Part shown: positions 34,786 through 46,031 of the stretch, in pieces
How positions within the stretch are numbered: position 1 is the stretch's first letter
How the letters are laid out: every line of letters begins with the position of its first letter
Assembly: GCA_031213475.1 (NCBI GenBank)
Contig: JARUPZ010000020.1
Location: forward strand, 8,093,207-8,157,206
Reading direction: 5' to 3'
DNA: 64,000 nucleotides
DNA from: Nereocystis luetkeana
Taxonomy: Eukaryota > Sar > Phaeophyceae > Laminariales > Laminariaceae
Translations under genes and position numbers: made by a program
The notes under the pieces: generated by a model
The model's database searches: none
What the model saw: the letters and a program-made list of their open reading frames with translations, nothing else
Told to the model about the DNA's origin: nothing

Positions 34786-35147
34786 TACCCGGTTGGCAAA
34801 TAGGGCTCGTCAAAATCAAAATTCGAAGAAGAGCTTTCACACAGCAGACCGAGATCAATCACATATCACCTTGCATCCCCAGACGTGCCGTGGTCTTGTG
34901 CGAAGATCAGGAGCATTGCCACCAGTCCAGGCCGACATGTGCCTTGCAGCGGGGTTTATAATTCCTCCTTCACAGAGACAAGCTGTTGAAAGCACGCCCA
35001 CACAGCAGCTGCCGTGCTGCTGGACTGTGGAGCAATGCATCATGGCATGGCAGAACGAAGTTGATGCTGGTACCTGGACCGACAACATGCCCCGCAATCG
35101 AGCAAGCAGCGCTCCTCCTAGCAGCAGCGAGAGAGGTAAAGTATACA
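34786..35147 (+). CDS. putative exon(s), unknown gene
   Basis: After TTATTGCAG a phase-compatible frame reads PGWQIGLVKIKIRRRAFTQQ, but it closes by 34960. Other frames carry coding-like QADMCLAAGFIIPPSQRQAV or KLMLVPGPTTCPAIEQAALL up to GAGAGAG|GTAAAG. At least one exon is here, but its frame and limits are unresolved. Confidence 0.3.
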
Positions 35148-35306
35148 ACAACCGCACACATATCTGCCTTGAACCCCTCCCGTCCCTATGCTATCGTTGT
35201 TTCGTGGCATGCGCACACGCAGGCAAACACACATGCTCATCACATGCTCTCATCATCACTGTTTTCTTTTTTCTTGGCTATCGAGCATGGGGTTCCATTT
35301 CCAAAG

Positions 35307-35552
35307 TTGGCGTTTTCCACGTCACCATGGGGGGAGTTGAAACTGGAAAATGTTTTTGTTGGTCGGGCAGCAAACAAGAACGGAACACAACGACAAAGAT
35401 ACTGGAGCCGCTTATTAGAGCGGCACCAGCTGGGAAGAGCTGCTCAACCCGCGGCTATTATTTCAGGGGTCATCCTCTACGAGTGGTGGTCCGCCTGCTG
35501 TGAGGCGCCAGCGTTCAACTTTGCCATACTGCAAGGAATCGGTCGGGGATGA
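35307..35552 (+). CDS. putative exon, unknown gene
   Basis: After TTTCCAAAG the frame LAFSTSPWGELKLENVFVGR continues through RYWSRLLERHQLGRAAQPA and AIISGVILYEWW to ILQGIGRG and a TGA at 35550. Hydrophobic and aromatic content suggests a real exon. It may splice before the stop. Confidence 0.35.
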   Translation: MAFSTSPWGELKLENVFVGRAANKNGTQRQRYWSRLLERHQLGRAAQPAAIISGVILYEWWSACCEAPAFNFAILQGIGRG

Positions 35553-35557
35553 TGCGG

Positions 35558-35704
35558 CATGCTGCTGTTGTTGCGTTTTTTTCGGCGATGGGAACGCTGC
35601 CCTTCCACACGGCCCGAAATTTGGGTGATGCAACCGTGATCAATGTGTCCAGCAGTGCGGTGGGGCACGCCGAACTCGGTGGGCCACGCGCCATCCGGCC
35701 TGTG
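35558..35704 (+). CDS. putative exon, unknown gene
   Basis: The frame ...MGTLPFHTARNLGDATVINV then SSSAVGHAELGGPRAIRPV ends at CCTGTG|GTAAGT, a consensus donor. It could also be the start of a protein (MMRHAAVVAFFSAMG at 35549 looks like a leader). Confidence 0.35.
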
Positions 35705-35760
35705 GTAAGTGTTGTTGCTGCTGATCCGGAAAGGTCACTACTGCACTGCTGTTGTTGCGA

Positions 35761-35826
35761 TAGCTCTACCGTTGAAACTGCTGTGGTGTGGTGTGGAAAA
35801 ACGATGCTGGAAAACGAGCATACCGG
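35761..35826 (+). CDS. putative short exon, unknown gene
   Basis: STVETAVVWCGKTMLENEHT, ending ACCG|GTAAAT one base into a codon. That base plus the first two of 35845 make Val, so the two exons are phase-compatible. The link upstream is not resolved. Confidence 0.35.
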
Positions 35827-35844
35827 TAAATGACCGTGTCGTAG

Positions 35845-36011
35845 TGTTCCGCTGCTACCACGGGGATCCTCGTATCGTATTATTAATAATAGCAACGGCT
35901 GGTACCCCAGGCACCCCGGCAGCGTGTCTCGGCCTCGGCCACTGGTACCAGGAGCAATCAAGCGTGGACGTGAAAAGAGCTCGATTTTCACTTACGTACC
36001 TGGAGACACAG
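35845..36011 (+). CDS. putative 167-base exon, unknown gene
   Basis: GTCGTAG| then FRCYHGDPRIVLLIIATAGT, PGTPAACLGLGHWYQEQSSV and onward to LTYLETQ at ACACAG|GTTTCG. It has the same length and phase pattern (2+165) as the exon at 39006-39172. Confidence 0.45.
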
Positions 36012-36576
36012 GTTTCGACTTCTTCGTACAACAATACCATAGTGAATTCCAGCCGGTATCAGCTCTTTTGTACTGTTATTAATGCTGTTGGTATGTGCAT
36101 CGAACGTTACTCGTACTACAGCAGTTCATCATGCGATGCAACAACTCAACTGGCAAGCTACGAAGTGCAACAGCAGAACAAACCACGCTCGCTCCCCGCG
36201 TGCGTTTAAATTTCGACAGATTTCGAGCTCGGGAAAAGACTCCGACGTGAGGGATTTGCCCTCCCTTCCCCAGGCGAACAATGCAGGTGATGCATCAGGG
36301 GAACGATGCTCCTTTTTCGCGGTGTGATATACAGAGTAGTGCCTGGTAGTCGGCAATACCGGTACGTATGGTAGGAATGTTTAGTGGGTCGTTTATTTGT
36401 TTATTTGAAGCCGCGTTCAATGCTCAATACTTGACTGGCCCCGTGGACTGTTATCGCGATCGGTCCATCGTGGCTTTCTGCACGCCGGTGGCAGCAGAGA
36501 AAAACACACCTGCCTGAAAATTGAATCGAAATGCGTAATATAAGCATCCCGATTGGAGGCTTACGCTTCCAAAATG

Positions 36577-36931
36577 CCGGCGTCCCCGGTGGCTTGGTAG
36601 GTGGTCCGCGTGCCTATCAAGATCAATTAGGTGGGTTCAAGTCCCACCGAGTGCATGCTTGTAAGGGCTTTTTCTTGCATGGAAGAAATTGATTATTAAT
36701 AGCGGAAAGCGCCAGAGCTTGAGTTAGCTACATACGATGAAAATCGACGAGCAGTGGGAATGCTGAACCCTACGTATGCGCGACAAAACATAAAGGCACG
36801 TACCGGGGGGGAGAAGGGTAGACACCTGTGACCACGGCTTGTCCAGAAGGTCGTCGAGGGTAAAACCTCCTACGAGTTAGGCTGGAAAGTGGAAGAAGTG
36901 ATGATTTAAAGAAAAGAAAAAAAAATCGCGG
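36577..36931 (+). mobile_element. tRNA-derived SINE, copy 2
   Basis: Same family as 3931-4267. The head keeps a perfect T-arm GTGGG-TTCAAGT-CCCAC, the body is nearly identical, and the tail is A-rich with interruptions. Confidence 0.75.
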
Positions 36932-37165
36932 GCGATGACAAAGCGAGGAACGTTTCCACATACTTGTACTCGTACTGCTGTGCTCGTATCATAAATACAT
37001 AGCATACATACTCTCAAGGGCTCTCGAGGGCTGAGCTGCTCAGTGAAACCGTCCACCGTTGCTCCCATCACTCGCTACTACTATGAATACTGCACGTATA
37101 TAGAGATCTGAAACTGTAAGGTGGATCGAAGCCTTCGCACGCTATGTTGACGGGTCTTATAAAAC

Positions 37166-37645
37166 GGTCATTCTTATCGGAGAGTTTCTTTTTCCAATTT
37201 TTCGACATTTTTTTCGCGCAATTTTTGAGTCTTCCATATTTTGCTGTTTTTTTCCAAATGTGTGAAATTTAACGAACTTTATTTTTTGCTTCTGGATATT
37301 TTCACGACTAGTGACAGAACGCCTCCGTATATTGATACATATCCCCAAATATTTCCAAACTTTGGAAAGTATGAAATAAAAGGTCCCCGATAAAAATGAG
37401 CTAGATAGGGTCATTTTTATCGCAGGGCTTTTTTCCCATAATTTCTACATTTCCTTCGCGCAATTTTTCAATCTTCCGTATTTTCCTGTTTTTTTTTTCC
37501 AAATATGTGAAATTTAACGAACTTGATTTTTTTGCTTCTGGACAATTGCCCGAATAGTGACAGAACGCCTCCGTATATTGATACATATCTCCAATTATTT
37601 CCAAATTTTGGAGATGATGGAAAAAACGCTCTCCGATAAGAATGA
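37166..37645. mobile_element. nested tandem dimer of a TIR element
   Basis: Two similar units of about 240 bases (37166-37401, 37409-37645) share AAATGTGTGAAATTTAACGA-type and CAGAACGCCTCCGTATATTG sequence. The outer ends GTCATTCTTATCGGAGAG / CTCTCCGATAAGAATGA are inverted, and the junction carries the same ends (CCCCGATAAAAATGA / TCATTTTTATCG). No transposase. Confidence 0.75.
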
Positions 37646-38296
37646 GCCTTAGGTCAAGCTGAAGGTAGTTGTGCTTTTTTCAACCGCCTCTATTTGCCTG
37701 TAACTATGCACCACCACAGCGGTATGCACCCCCCCCTCGAACCTGTCCATGTATCGCTCATTGCAGAACCTAATGGTATTCCTACTGACTGTATTTCGTA
37801 TTGTGTATGCTGAACCACAGTGGGCGTAAATGTAAGCACCGTTGGATCATAAACATGTATAACAAACAGTCCTTATATTGGTACTGTTTTTCGCCTGATC
37901 CCTGATTCCGAAGCGGCACGGAGATTGTTCACACTGCTATCACTTCGAGCGACACATCAGGTACACATCTGATACGCCGCATTCTTCACTACGCTGTAGT
38001 GTAGTGCTCACATCGCGAAGCTCGTATCGCGTTTCGGATCCATTCCGATTTTCAGTCATGTCGTGGGGCCGCCATGCGTATTGCTTTCTCGTTATGGTGC
38101 GGTCAGTTACTCGTGAGTGAAACAAAAAAATAGCGTCTAGTGCTAATGTACGCCTGCTGAATGCTCGAAGCTCAGATCTATAGACTAGCGTTGTGACCTC
38201 CTCAGAGTGCTCTAATCTCCACAAATAAGACAGTGAATAGAGTCCCTCCCCATACGACTACGGTCATCAATCACATGAGTCCCCCCCAGGGTGCAT

Positions 38297-38841
38297 CCCC
38301 CCCCCCTATTATCTATAGATTGGGTTGGCGTCGGTTGGCAACGACACTGTAAAACATGCCGCTCACTACTTGAGCTAGACTATCAGGGTGCCGTTTTTTT
38401 TTTTTTTCTTGGCGGTCACACACAGCTGGTGGTCGAGTTCGATCATTTGTGCGAGGTAAAGAACCTTTACTCCGCGCAAGGGAATTGATCGTATCACGTA
38501 GTGTTCAAGGTAAGGCAACCAAGAGGCAGTTACCTAGTACTCCCATTGCTGTCTCTGGAAGTGGCTACACCGGAAACTAAATTAACTCATTGAAGCTGTC
38601 ATACATATGCAAGTCCGCCTCACAAGCGGTTCTGGGTAGGATGCAGCTCACCCTTCATGCGACTCGCCGGACACCTCAGCGCTTCGCGCTTGGTGCAAAA
38701 AAGGTCTACCTGGTCGGTGAAAACCCGACATGCTCCGTCCCGGCATTGTAGGGATGCGAGGGTCTATGGTCATACGACTACGGTCGTGCATGAGATCGAG
38801 TACATCTCTCCTATCGAGTGCACCCCCCCCCCCCTCCCCCG
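38297..38841. mobile_element. dispersed repeat A, full copy with 12-bp target duplication
   Basis: 545 bases flanked by CCCAGGGTGCAT at 38285-38296 and 38842-38853. Both ends carry C-runs. Similar full copy at 61497-62038; partial copies at 3085, 16985 and 57535. No open frame, so a short non-autonomous element. Confidence 0.7.
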
Positions 38842-39005
38842 CCCAGGGTGCATTCATAAATGGACCCGCACCTTCGGTCCTTCCTGCCGTTGTATGTATT
38901 CAGAGTAAAGGCAGGGCATGTGTTTTGGGGTGTCCGGTAGAGTGCGTCGTCACGAGTCGGCCAACCTTCCCCTCCCCCTCTTCCGTACCCAACGTTTTTT
39001 CTTAG

Positions 39006-39172
39006 TGAGGGTAATCGGTTTAAGCGCGGACACCGCGGTGATAACGATCGACTCGTGGAGCTCTTCACTCTCTAACACTGCGTTCTACTCGAAGGAAACT
39101 GCTGTTCCGTACAAGAACTGCGGCGACGCCTTCGCGCCGAGAGGTGGCAGGAACACCGGTAGGACCACACAG
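39006..39172 (+). CDS. putative 167-base exon, unknown gene
   Basis: A strong acceptor (TTTTTTCTTAG) and phase-0 end CACACAG|GTCAGT. Encodes VIGLSADTAVITIDSWSSSL, SNTAFYSKETAVPYKNCGDA and AFAPRGGRNTGRTTQ. It is phase-compatible with 39357. Confidence 0.5.
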
Positions 39173-39356
39173 GTCAGTTTGCGTCTGCCAACTGCCGTGC
39201 CACCCACAAAGTGCAGGCTATTATTAATCGTAGCTCGTGGCGAAATTGTTGTGTTGTTGTTGTTGTTGGTGGTTTTTCTTTTGTTTTTTCGAGTGGCGTC
39301 GCCAAACATCTCGCAGTTTGTTTGCACGTTTGTGTCGAACCCGTCGTCGCAGGCAG

Positions 39357-39465
39357 GGAACTCCGACCGATAGTGATAGTGAGGAATGCAATGACAGCCG
39401 AAGACGAAGTATTAGTGCGCGGTATAAACGCAGCGTGGACAACAGTGTGCGTTGTGAATGTAATG
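39357..39465 (+). CDS. putative exon, Ser/Arg-rich, unknown gene
   Basis: CGCAGGCAG| then GTPTDSDSEECNDSRRRSIS and ARYKRSVDNSVRCECN, ending one base into a codon at AATG|GTACTC. An acidic Ser cluster followed by basic residues resembles a casein-kinase-type target. Next exon in phase. Confidence 0.45.
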
Positions 39466-39620
39466 GTACTCCCGTTTAGCACATGAGCAGGCACCAGGTA
39501 GACCTCTATGCTATTATCAGCTGCCTTCACCTGTACTAAACTAGCGGCCACTCATCGTGCCTTCGTAACGTGGTAACTACCACAACTCTTGCATGATAGA
39601 GGTTGTGTGTCATCATGCAG

Positions 39621-39817
39621 GATGTTCAGCAAGATATCTCGTGTGGTCTCGATCGGACACTACAATTGTGCTCTGGTATTCAGCATTTATTTCGCATCCG
39701 AAGCAACTACCAAGTCTACATACCTCAGGCCGCGAATATCTCGAGCTGACCGACCCAAGCTATGCGGCCATGATTCAACTGTTAGTAGGTGCTGCCACTT
39801 TTCTCCACGGCGCATAA
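39621..39817 (+). CDS. putative terminal exon, unknown gene
   Basis: CATGCAG| then CSARYLVWSRSDTTIVLWYS, HPKQLPSLHTSGREYLELTD and SYAAMIQLLVGAATFLHGA to TAA. A GTAGGT donor-like site after IQLL at 39783 could instead extend the gene. The chain 39006-39172-39357-39465-39621 is in frame. Confidence 0.45.
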
Positions 39818-39881
39818 CTTGGTAGGGGGAATTGGTATATTGTTGCTCCGTTCTCGTGCTGGCGTTTAGCGCTATTCACAG

Positions 39882-40412
39882 CACTTCCGCGTGTCCAGCA
39901 TTCCCGCAATCTCAGGATTTTCGTAGTCTAACCGCGGCGTTTCATCAACACTGAATTCATCAGAGCGTTAATGTATTCATAGAACGAGTGAAAATACTCT
40001 TATGAAACTGCTATTTACCGTCGAACCTCTTAGCCGCCGTCGACGATGCCGTCGATGATACCGCCGGGTGGGGAGGCACGGGTGATGACGTTCTTCGCGG
40101 GGGACGCCTCGAAGTTTAACCGTTGAGCAGGAACAGGAATTCTAGCCCGATTGCGCCATCGGGCGAAAAAATCCTGTTTCTGCTCAAGAATCAAACTTCG
40201 AGGCGGCCCTCGTCAAGACCATCGCCGCCCGCGCCGCCCACACAGCGACCTCACCGACAGCATAATCGACAGCGACCAAGAGGTGCATCGTTACACGGCA
40301 GTTTTATAATGGCATATGTACTCGTTCTATGAAAATGTTAACGGTCTGATGAATGTTGTGTAGATGGAACGCCGCGGTTAGACTATGAAAGCCTGGTGAG
40401 TACGCGGAAGTG
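39882..40412. mobile_element. fold-back element (palindrome with about 260-bp arms)
   Basis: CACTTCCGCG at 39882 pairs with CGCGGAAGTG ending 40412. Long stretches inside pair too: TAGTCTAACCGCGGCGTT with AACGCCGCGGTTAGACTA, and CGCCTCGAAGTTT with AAACTTCGAGGCG. The centre is near 40150. No gene inside. Confidence 0.75.
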
Positions 40413-40529
40413 GGCAAAATTTAAACGCCACGGGATAGATTTCGCCGACTTTAATTGCGCGCCGCGCAACGTATATGAAACCCCTGTTATGGCAGGCTCT
40501 GGAGACTAGAACCAACTTTTCGGAAATTC

Positions 40530-41165
40530 CTCGGCAGATATCGATCGACAAAACCAACGACCCCGTTTTGAAATCCGAACATCACGCGCTGGTTAGGGTC
40601 TCCGACCCACCCTAGTTAGTGTCACAGTGTTCACACTTCAGTCGGTGATATGTGGCGTGGGCCGGCTAGGAGTCTGATTGAAAAACAAATTGGCGCTGGT
40701 CTGTAGAAGACAGACGACAAAAACTCTCGACCCCTCTCCGATGGCAACAAATAGACAATTTTCAGGTTTGATATCGACCGACAAATCCAACGACTGCGTC
40801 ACGAACTCTGACGAAGCGCGCTGGTTAGGGGCTTTGACCCATGCTAGTTTCACAGTGCTCACACCTCGGTCGGTGATATGTGGCGTGGTTGGGCCAGGCG
40901 TCTACTAAAAACATACCAGGTACTTCGTATTTGGCAGCTGGTATGTGGAAAACAGACGACACCAACTCTCGATTCCTCTCCGTTGCCACAAAAATACAAC
41001 TTTTCGGATGTTTGGACGAATAGCGTAGGACGCCGCGGCGAACCTCCCGTCCCCAAGACAACGGATTTCAATGATGCCCTCGAATCCATCATTTTCACTC
41101 ATTGGCCTTGCCCGGTACGAACTTCGTTGACTTTGGGTTGATTATATGTCGAGATCGAAGGTGAA
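40530..41165. repeat. dispersed repeat C, about two tandem units
   Basis: Segments GATATCGAYCGACAAA...CCAACGAC and TCGGTGATATGTGGCGTG recur inside this stretch about 235 bases apart. A related copy is at 44610-45010. No coding frame supported. Confidence 0.65.
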
Positions 41166-41670
41166 TCGTCGCGTGACTGCGGGCGGGCGAGCGAAAGACC
41201 TGTGTCTGTCTTGTTCTTGCTTGTGTGCGGCGTGATTTCGCGTTTCGCGTTAATACAGCGATTTGATAGATAGGTAGCTGGCGTGGCTCGCGTAAATACT
41301 GCGGTATGATTGGTAGATAGCTGACGTCAACTGCCCCGTGTTATTTTAGATTTTCCCGGAAGGGCTGTGAATGGCGCTAAACGTACGCAACCTGTGTAGA
41401 CGTGCCAGAGATCACGTTTACCTTTCACCGTGAATAAAAAAAAACGCCGGACCCGTTGCTCTTAGGGATGTACCAAGCGCCACTCTGATCGGAAATACAA
41501 GGCAATTTTGGATATACTGTGGCCGTCGAAAGGTACCTTATATTCTCGATCACACTGGTAGTATTGCCTTCGCGGCGGTGCGGTTCTAAAATCCGCAGCA
41601 AAACGTCTAAGGCCTGAACACGTTAATGCCCCCCCTCTTGCCCCATGCCGCCCGAAAGCTTGCCCCACAG

Positions 41671-41817
41671 GAAATAACCACCTCCGATCACACCACGAGC
41701 TTCTACGTCGATAATTACACGTACAATGGCGAGCCCGCGAAAGGAGGCGAGTACATATGTTGTTGCGGAGGCTCGATGTCGTTTTATGTCGGATTATGTC
41801 GCTCGAAGCTGTTCATG
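41671..41817 (+). CDS. putative exon, unknown gene
   Basis: GCCCCACAG| then EITTSDHTTSFYVDNYTYNG, GEPAKGGEYICCCGGSMSFY and VGLCRSKLFM, phase 0 to ATG|GTTTGA (weak donor). It leads in frame into 41951. Cys/Tyr-rich, beta-like. Confidence 0.45.
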
Positions 41818-41950
41818 GTTTGAGTTGAAACGTATAGGCGCTTGCGGTGGCGTCATGACGCACCAGGTACCTGGTATTACTTGCCGTTAATTTCCTAATT
41901 CAGAAGAAACTGCCTCATAAATGCCAACGCCGGCCCGTTTTCTAGCCCAG

Positions 41951-42062
41951 TTGACGGTTGACGCTTGTAACATCCAGCTATACGTGAGATCTGAGGCATG
42001 TTGTGCACATCGATATGAGCTGGTTGCAATACATGTTTTTATGCTTGAAGTTCCGTCTGCTG
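41951..42062 (+). CDS. putative exon, unknown gene
   Basis: CTAGCCCAG| then LTVDACNIQLYVRSEACCAH and YELVAIHVFMLEVPSA to GCTG|GTAAAG. One leftover base joins the two leading bases of 42765 to give Asp. Confidence 0.45.
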
Positions 42063-42764
42063 GTAAAGGCGAGAGCGCCGAGAGCTGTAAGGTTCTCACG
42101 GCCCGGGTAGGGTTGAGCCCTATGGTTAGCCGCGAAATTCCTGGCGGCTTTGTACGGTGTACCGCCAACCGCACCGCAGGAAGCAACAGTTCAAAGGATG
42201 ATCGCACCGCACCACCCCGCACCACATCGTAGCATTTGGAAAAGCTGAAACCCGTAGCAATCGGCATCGCGCCGCGGATTGCCAAAAAGAGTGCACCAAC
42301 ACCGTGAAAACCCTTGGTATTTATATGCTCTAGCCTTTTATCGTTTTTTCGAATCTTTGTTTCCACGATTATGCTTTGTTAGAGGTGATGCTGTCTGCAT
42401 AGAGGGAGGCGTGATACATCTGGGTAAATTCTTAGTCCCCAGCCGATCATGCATGCGTAAAAACCATTGCCGGTGGTTTTCCTGTTTCTAAGCAGCTTTA
42501 CATGTCACGGTGTTCAGCGGCAGTTCTTGGGTGTCCTTCCGTTTGATAGTTCTCGGCGAAGCAGCCGATGCTGCTGTCCTCGGGTCAGTTCTTTCTCGTA
42601 CAACCTCCTGACTGTCTGCCCAGGTGGTAAAAATTTATTTCGCTTGTACTCATCCTGACGTCCACCCCCCCCCCCCCCACCTGTTTTTGGCAGCTGTAGC
42701 TTATTCAGGATATTCACATGATTTTCTGTCCTTTCTTGTCATTGGTATTGTTTGTCGTCCGCAG

Positions 42765-42909
42765 ATGGAGACGTGCTTTTCACAGGGACTAGCTTGATCA
42801 ACGCTCATCGGCCTCGAGAGCGGGCATCGGATGGCGCCGTGGCGGTCTACACACCACAGATGTGCCCGGTACTGCTAACGCTGCCGCTGGAATCGTTTCG
42901 GTTAAAGAG
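42765..42909 (+). CDS. putative exon, unknown gene
   Basis: GTCCGCAG| then GDVLFTGTSLINAHRPRERA and VYTPQMCPVLLTLPLESFRL to AAAGAG|GTGAGT (two bases left over). It has no ATG in the first half. The following exon was not found; 43.0-46.1 kb is repeat-rich. Confidence 0.45.
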
Positions 42910-43465
42910 GTGAGTTTGGTTGGCGAACTAAACCACCCCCCTTCCATTGGCTTTACACGTCTAATCACAAAACGTGGCTGTAGCTGGTACACACACCATT
43001 GTGAGATCGAGGGGTGTACAACATGCAAACAACAGTGCATGCCAATGAAATGAAGTACCGCTGATTTCACGGGTCACCAAAATTATGCTTTCACAGTCCA
43101 TGTTCCTGGTTTATTTTTTTTTCAAGTCGTACATGTGCTCGGAGGTTAAGGCATGCTACTAGTTGTCTCGTAGAGCGGCCCAGGTTTTTTTTAAGGTTAA
43201 TTTCTAAGAGCAACACTCGCTGACCGTGTGATCTTAGGCTGAAGCATGCTAATGCTGAACCTGAAGAAAGAGTACTGAAGTGTATATGATACGTACTAAC
43301 AGTTGAGTAACACTTCGTTTGACACATGCATAGTAGCACCCGAAGAGGAAAGACGGGAGCCATCACACCGAGATTAATCTACCACACCCCCTGTCAGCGT
43401 ATCTAGCATCTTGTTTTTTTCGATGACAACAACTCTAAATGGCCCGTGATTCTTTCTTCGAGCAG

Positions 43466-44029
43466 GTGCCCCATCTCTTTGAACATCTTGTATTCTTCAA
43501 GATTTGATAAAAAATAGTATTGTTTGTTGAATTTGGGGCAGAAATACTGTTTTTCCTATAAAAACAAAAATCGCGAATTCCTATTGGAAAGGTGGTCAAA
43601 TTCAAATTGAAGCATGGTGCGTGGCGTCCGTCAACGGGGCGCTCTTGCTATTGGTAATACAAACAAGACATTTTTTTGTTTTCCGAAGACACTGAATATT
43701 GACCCAGTAGTAACGCTTTGAAATATTTGGATAGTCCAAACTAATACCTGGTGATAAACCGAAATTATCCGGCAATTCCTAAGCGTCACTACTTGATCAA
43801 TATTCAGTGTTTTGGAAAAAGAAACTGTCTTGTTTCTATTGCTATCACCAAGAGCGCCCCGTTAATGGATTCCACGTACCATACTTCCATTCGAATTTGA
43901 CTACTGTACTTTTCCTATAATAATTTCGCGTTTTTTCCGATAGGAAAAACAGGATTTCTGCCCCTAATTCAATAGGTATTTTTTTTACATTCTATTTTGG
44001 AATAAAAGATGCCCCATTTGATGGGGCAC
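43466..44029. mobile_element. fold-back element (about 260-bp arms)
   Basis: The left arm from GTGCCCCAT pairs with the right arm ending ATGGGGCAC. Matching internal blocks include AACGGGGCGCTCTTG / CAAGAGCGCCCCGTT and CACTGAATATTGA / TCAATATTCAGTG. The unpaired centre is about 70 bases near 43755. Confidence 0.8.
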
Positions 44030-44540
44030 GTACTTGAAAACACCGTGGGCCAATTAGAGTCGGTGTCATCGAGAAACACGATTTTCCCCAAACCAAAAAC
44101 TAATTGTCAGGTTCGCTGACAGGGACCGAACCAAAACAAAATGCCGGGTTCACTGACAGGTATACGTTCAGATGGCCACAAAAAAGCACAACGTACCTTC
44201 ATCTTGTTGGGGTCTGACTGATGAATGAAAGGCGCACCACAGGCTCTGGTGCCCGCTATACAACAACGAAAGGCGCAAAACCAAATCAGCTGTGACTCCA
44301 CGTCAAGTGGAAGCACTCTTTAGCAAAAGCGTGAATAAACAGCGATGCATGCCTGCCCAACTGTTCTTCGAAACTCTCTCTATGTACAGTTAGACCTATG
44401 CTAATGGAAAGCGAAGTATCAGTACAATGTTTGAATTTCAAAGATACCCTCCAGAATTTTTGAGAACACGCTTCCTATGGGCGCGTTTAGAAAAAAAAAG
44501 TTCCAAACTTTTGGAAAAGCCCGAAAAAAGCAAATCTGGG

Positions 44541-44563
44541 GCCGATGTTGGGCCAACATCGGC
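44541..44563. other. 23-base perfect palindrome
   Basis: GCCGATGTTGG, one base, CCAACATCGGC; next to a repeat C copy. Confidence 0.85.
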
Positions 44564-44609
44564 TTGAGAAAAACCCAGGCCGATCTTTGGTTCGAAGCGG
44601 CGAGATTCC

Positions 44610-45010
44610 GAGTCCTTGACAGACATCGATCGACAAAACCAACGACTGCGTCATGAATTCTGAACAGAGTGCGCTCGTTAGGGGCTCCAACCCACCCTAG
44701 GGTCACCGTCTTCACACCATGGCCGGTGTCGTGTGGCGGGAGCTGACCAGGCGTATGATAAAAAAAGAATTGACCGCTGGTGTGCACAAAACAAAAGACA
44801 AAACTCTCCATCCGTCTCGAGTGGCCAAAATAGACTATTTTTCAGGTTAGGGAGGATACCGTAGGACGCCGCCGGCAAGCTCTCGCACCCTAGACCATGG
44901 ATTCACCTGATATCTTCGAGGCCGTCATCTATATTCGTTGGCCTTACCGGACACCGAGTGGGTTTGCCGTGGGCTGAGTCTATGTTGAGATCGAGCGTCG
45001 ATCGTCGTAC
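44610..45010. repeat. dispersed repeat C, second locus
   Basis: Shares CATCGATCGACAAAACCAAC, the TTAGGGGCTCCAACCCACCC region and TAGGACGCCGC with 40530-41165. Confidence 0.65.
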
Positions 45011-45960
45011 GAGCTGGTTTCTATCATCGTGCTGACAATTTGCAACCAGAAAAAACTAATTGCGCCGCCTGCAGCTGTTGGGAAAAAAAAAGGGAAAAAA
45101 TCAAACATTTTACCCTTTTTTCCCACAGCGGCGGTACGAGGAATTTTTCGGATGTTCTTTGAAAGAAATATGTTTGAAAAAACTTTTGAACTTCGCGTTT
45201 CCATTGGCATAGGTCTTAGGCATGGGAATTGATTCGTTTTAGAGGTAAGAAAATGTCCAGTCTATTCGAGAATCCGTTCAAAAACAATCGAAAGAATAAT
45301 TTTTGAAAATTGTCTGCCACCACCCTATTTACTTGGTTTTAGGCTTCATTCACGTGTAACACGGAGCACCCGAGTGCTCGACACGGAAAACGAATTGGAT
45401 GATGAAGTTCGACAGACATCTCCACTCAATGGAGAATGATCGACTGACTGGTTGTGTTTTGATCTGCTGACTTTTGCGCCGTTGGTTTTTGTGGAAATAC
45501 GCGAGAAAACTCGATTTTTCAGGTTGTATTCGTATCTTTCTGTCTAGGGAAGAACTATTTGACTCTACTAGAAAATCGAAACAAGTCAACCGATGCGGCA
45601 GGATTTTGCGCACACAGCAATGCAATCCGTGCCTGAACTCGACAAGTAGCCGACATGAAATCTGTTGCACGAGTTGACCCTCTTTTGAAGAGTCACTTGT
45701 TGATGGGAAATTCGACCAAAAATATTCTGAGATAAAAACAAAGGACGTCCAGTCTTCACTGTATCGGGCAAACGGTGCGAGACATGAAAGCGGCCGCACG
45801 CCGAGCGATCGCCATCACACCCGGTGTCATCGCAGCAGCGAAGACCATCTTTGATCGGTCCTTGATGCAGCAGGAAGCGAGTTACCCCTAGCGTTCAGAT
45901 GCGAACGCATCACTATTGTTGTCTCACGTGAGAAAACGATCTAGTAAAAATGATCTATCG

Positions 45961-46031
45961 TACCAGCCTGTCCGGAAATAGAGGAATGGTATTATCATAA
46001 ATATGAAAATATATTTCCGGACAGATTGGTA
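45961..46031. mobile_element. tiny MITE/hairpin
   Basis: TACCAGCCTGTCCGGAAATA and TATTTCCGGACAGATTGGTA are inverted copies 20 bases long around a 31-base AT-rich spacer. Confidence 0.7.

Noticed and set aside
44419-44811. 130-codon minus-strand frame
   Set aside because: It lies on and beside repeat C; the related copy at 40.6 kb does not keep the same frame.
45350-45799. 149-codon minus-strand frame
   Set aside because: No splice borders, no domain, in AT-richer repeat surroundings; not enough support.
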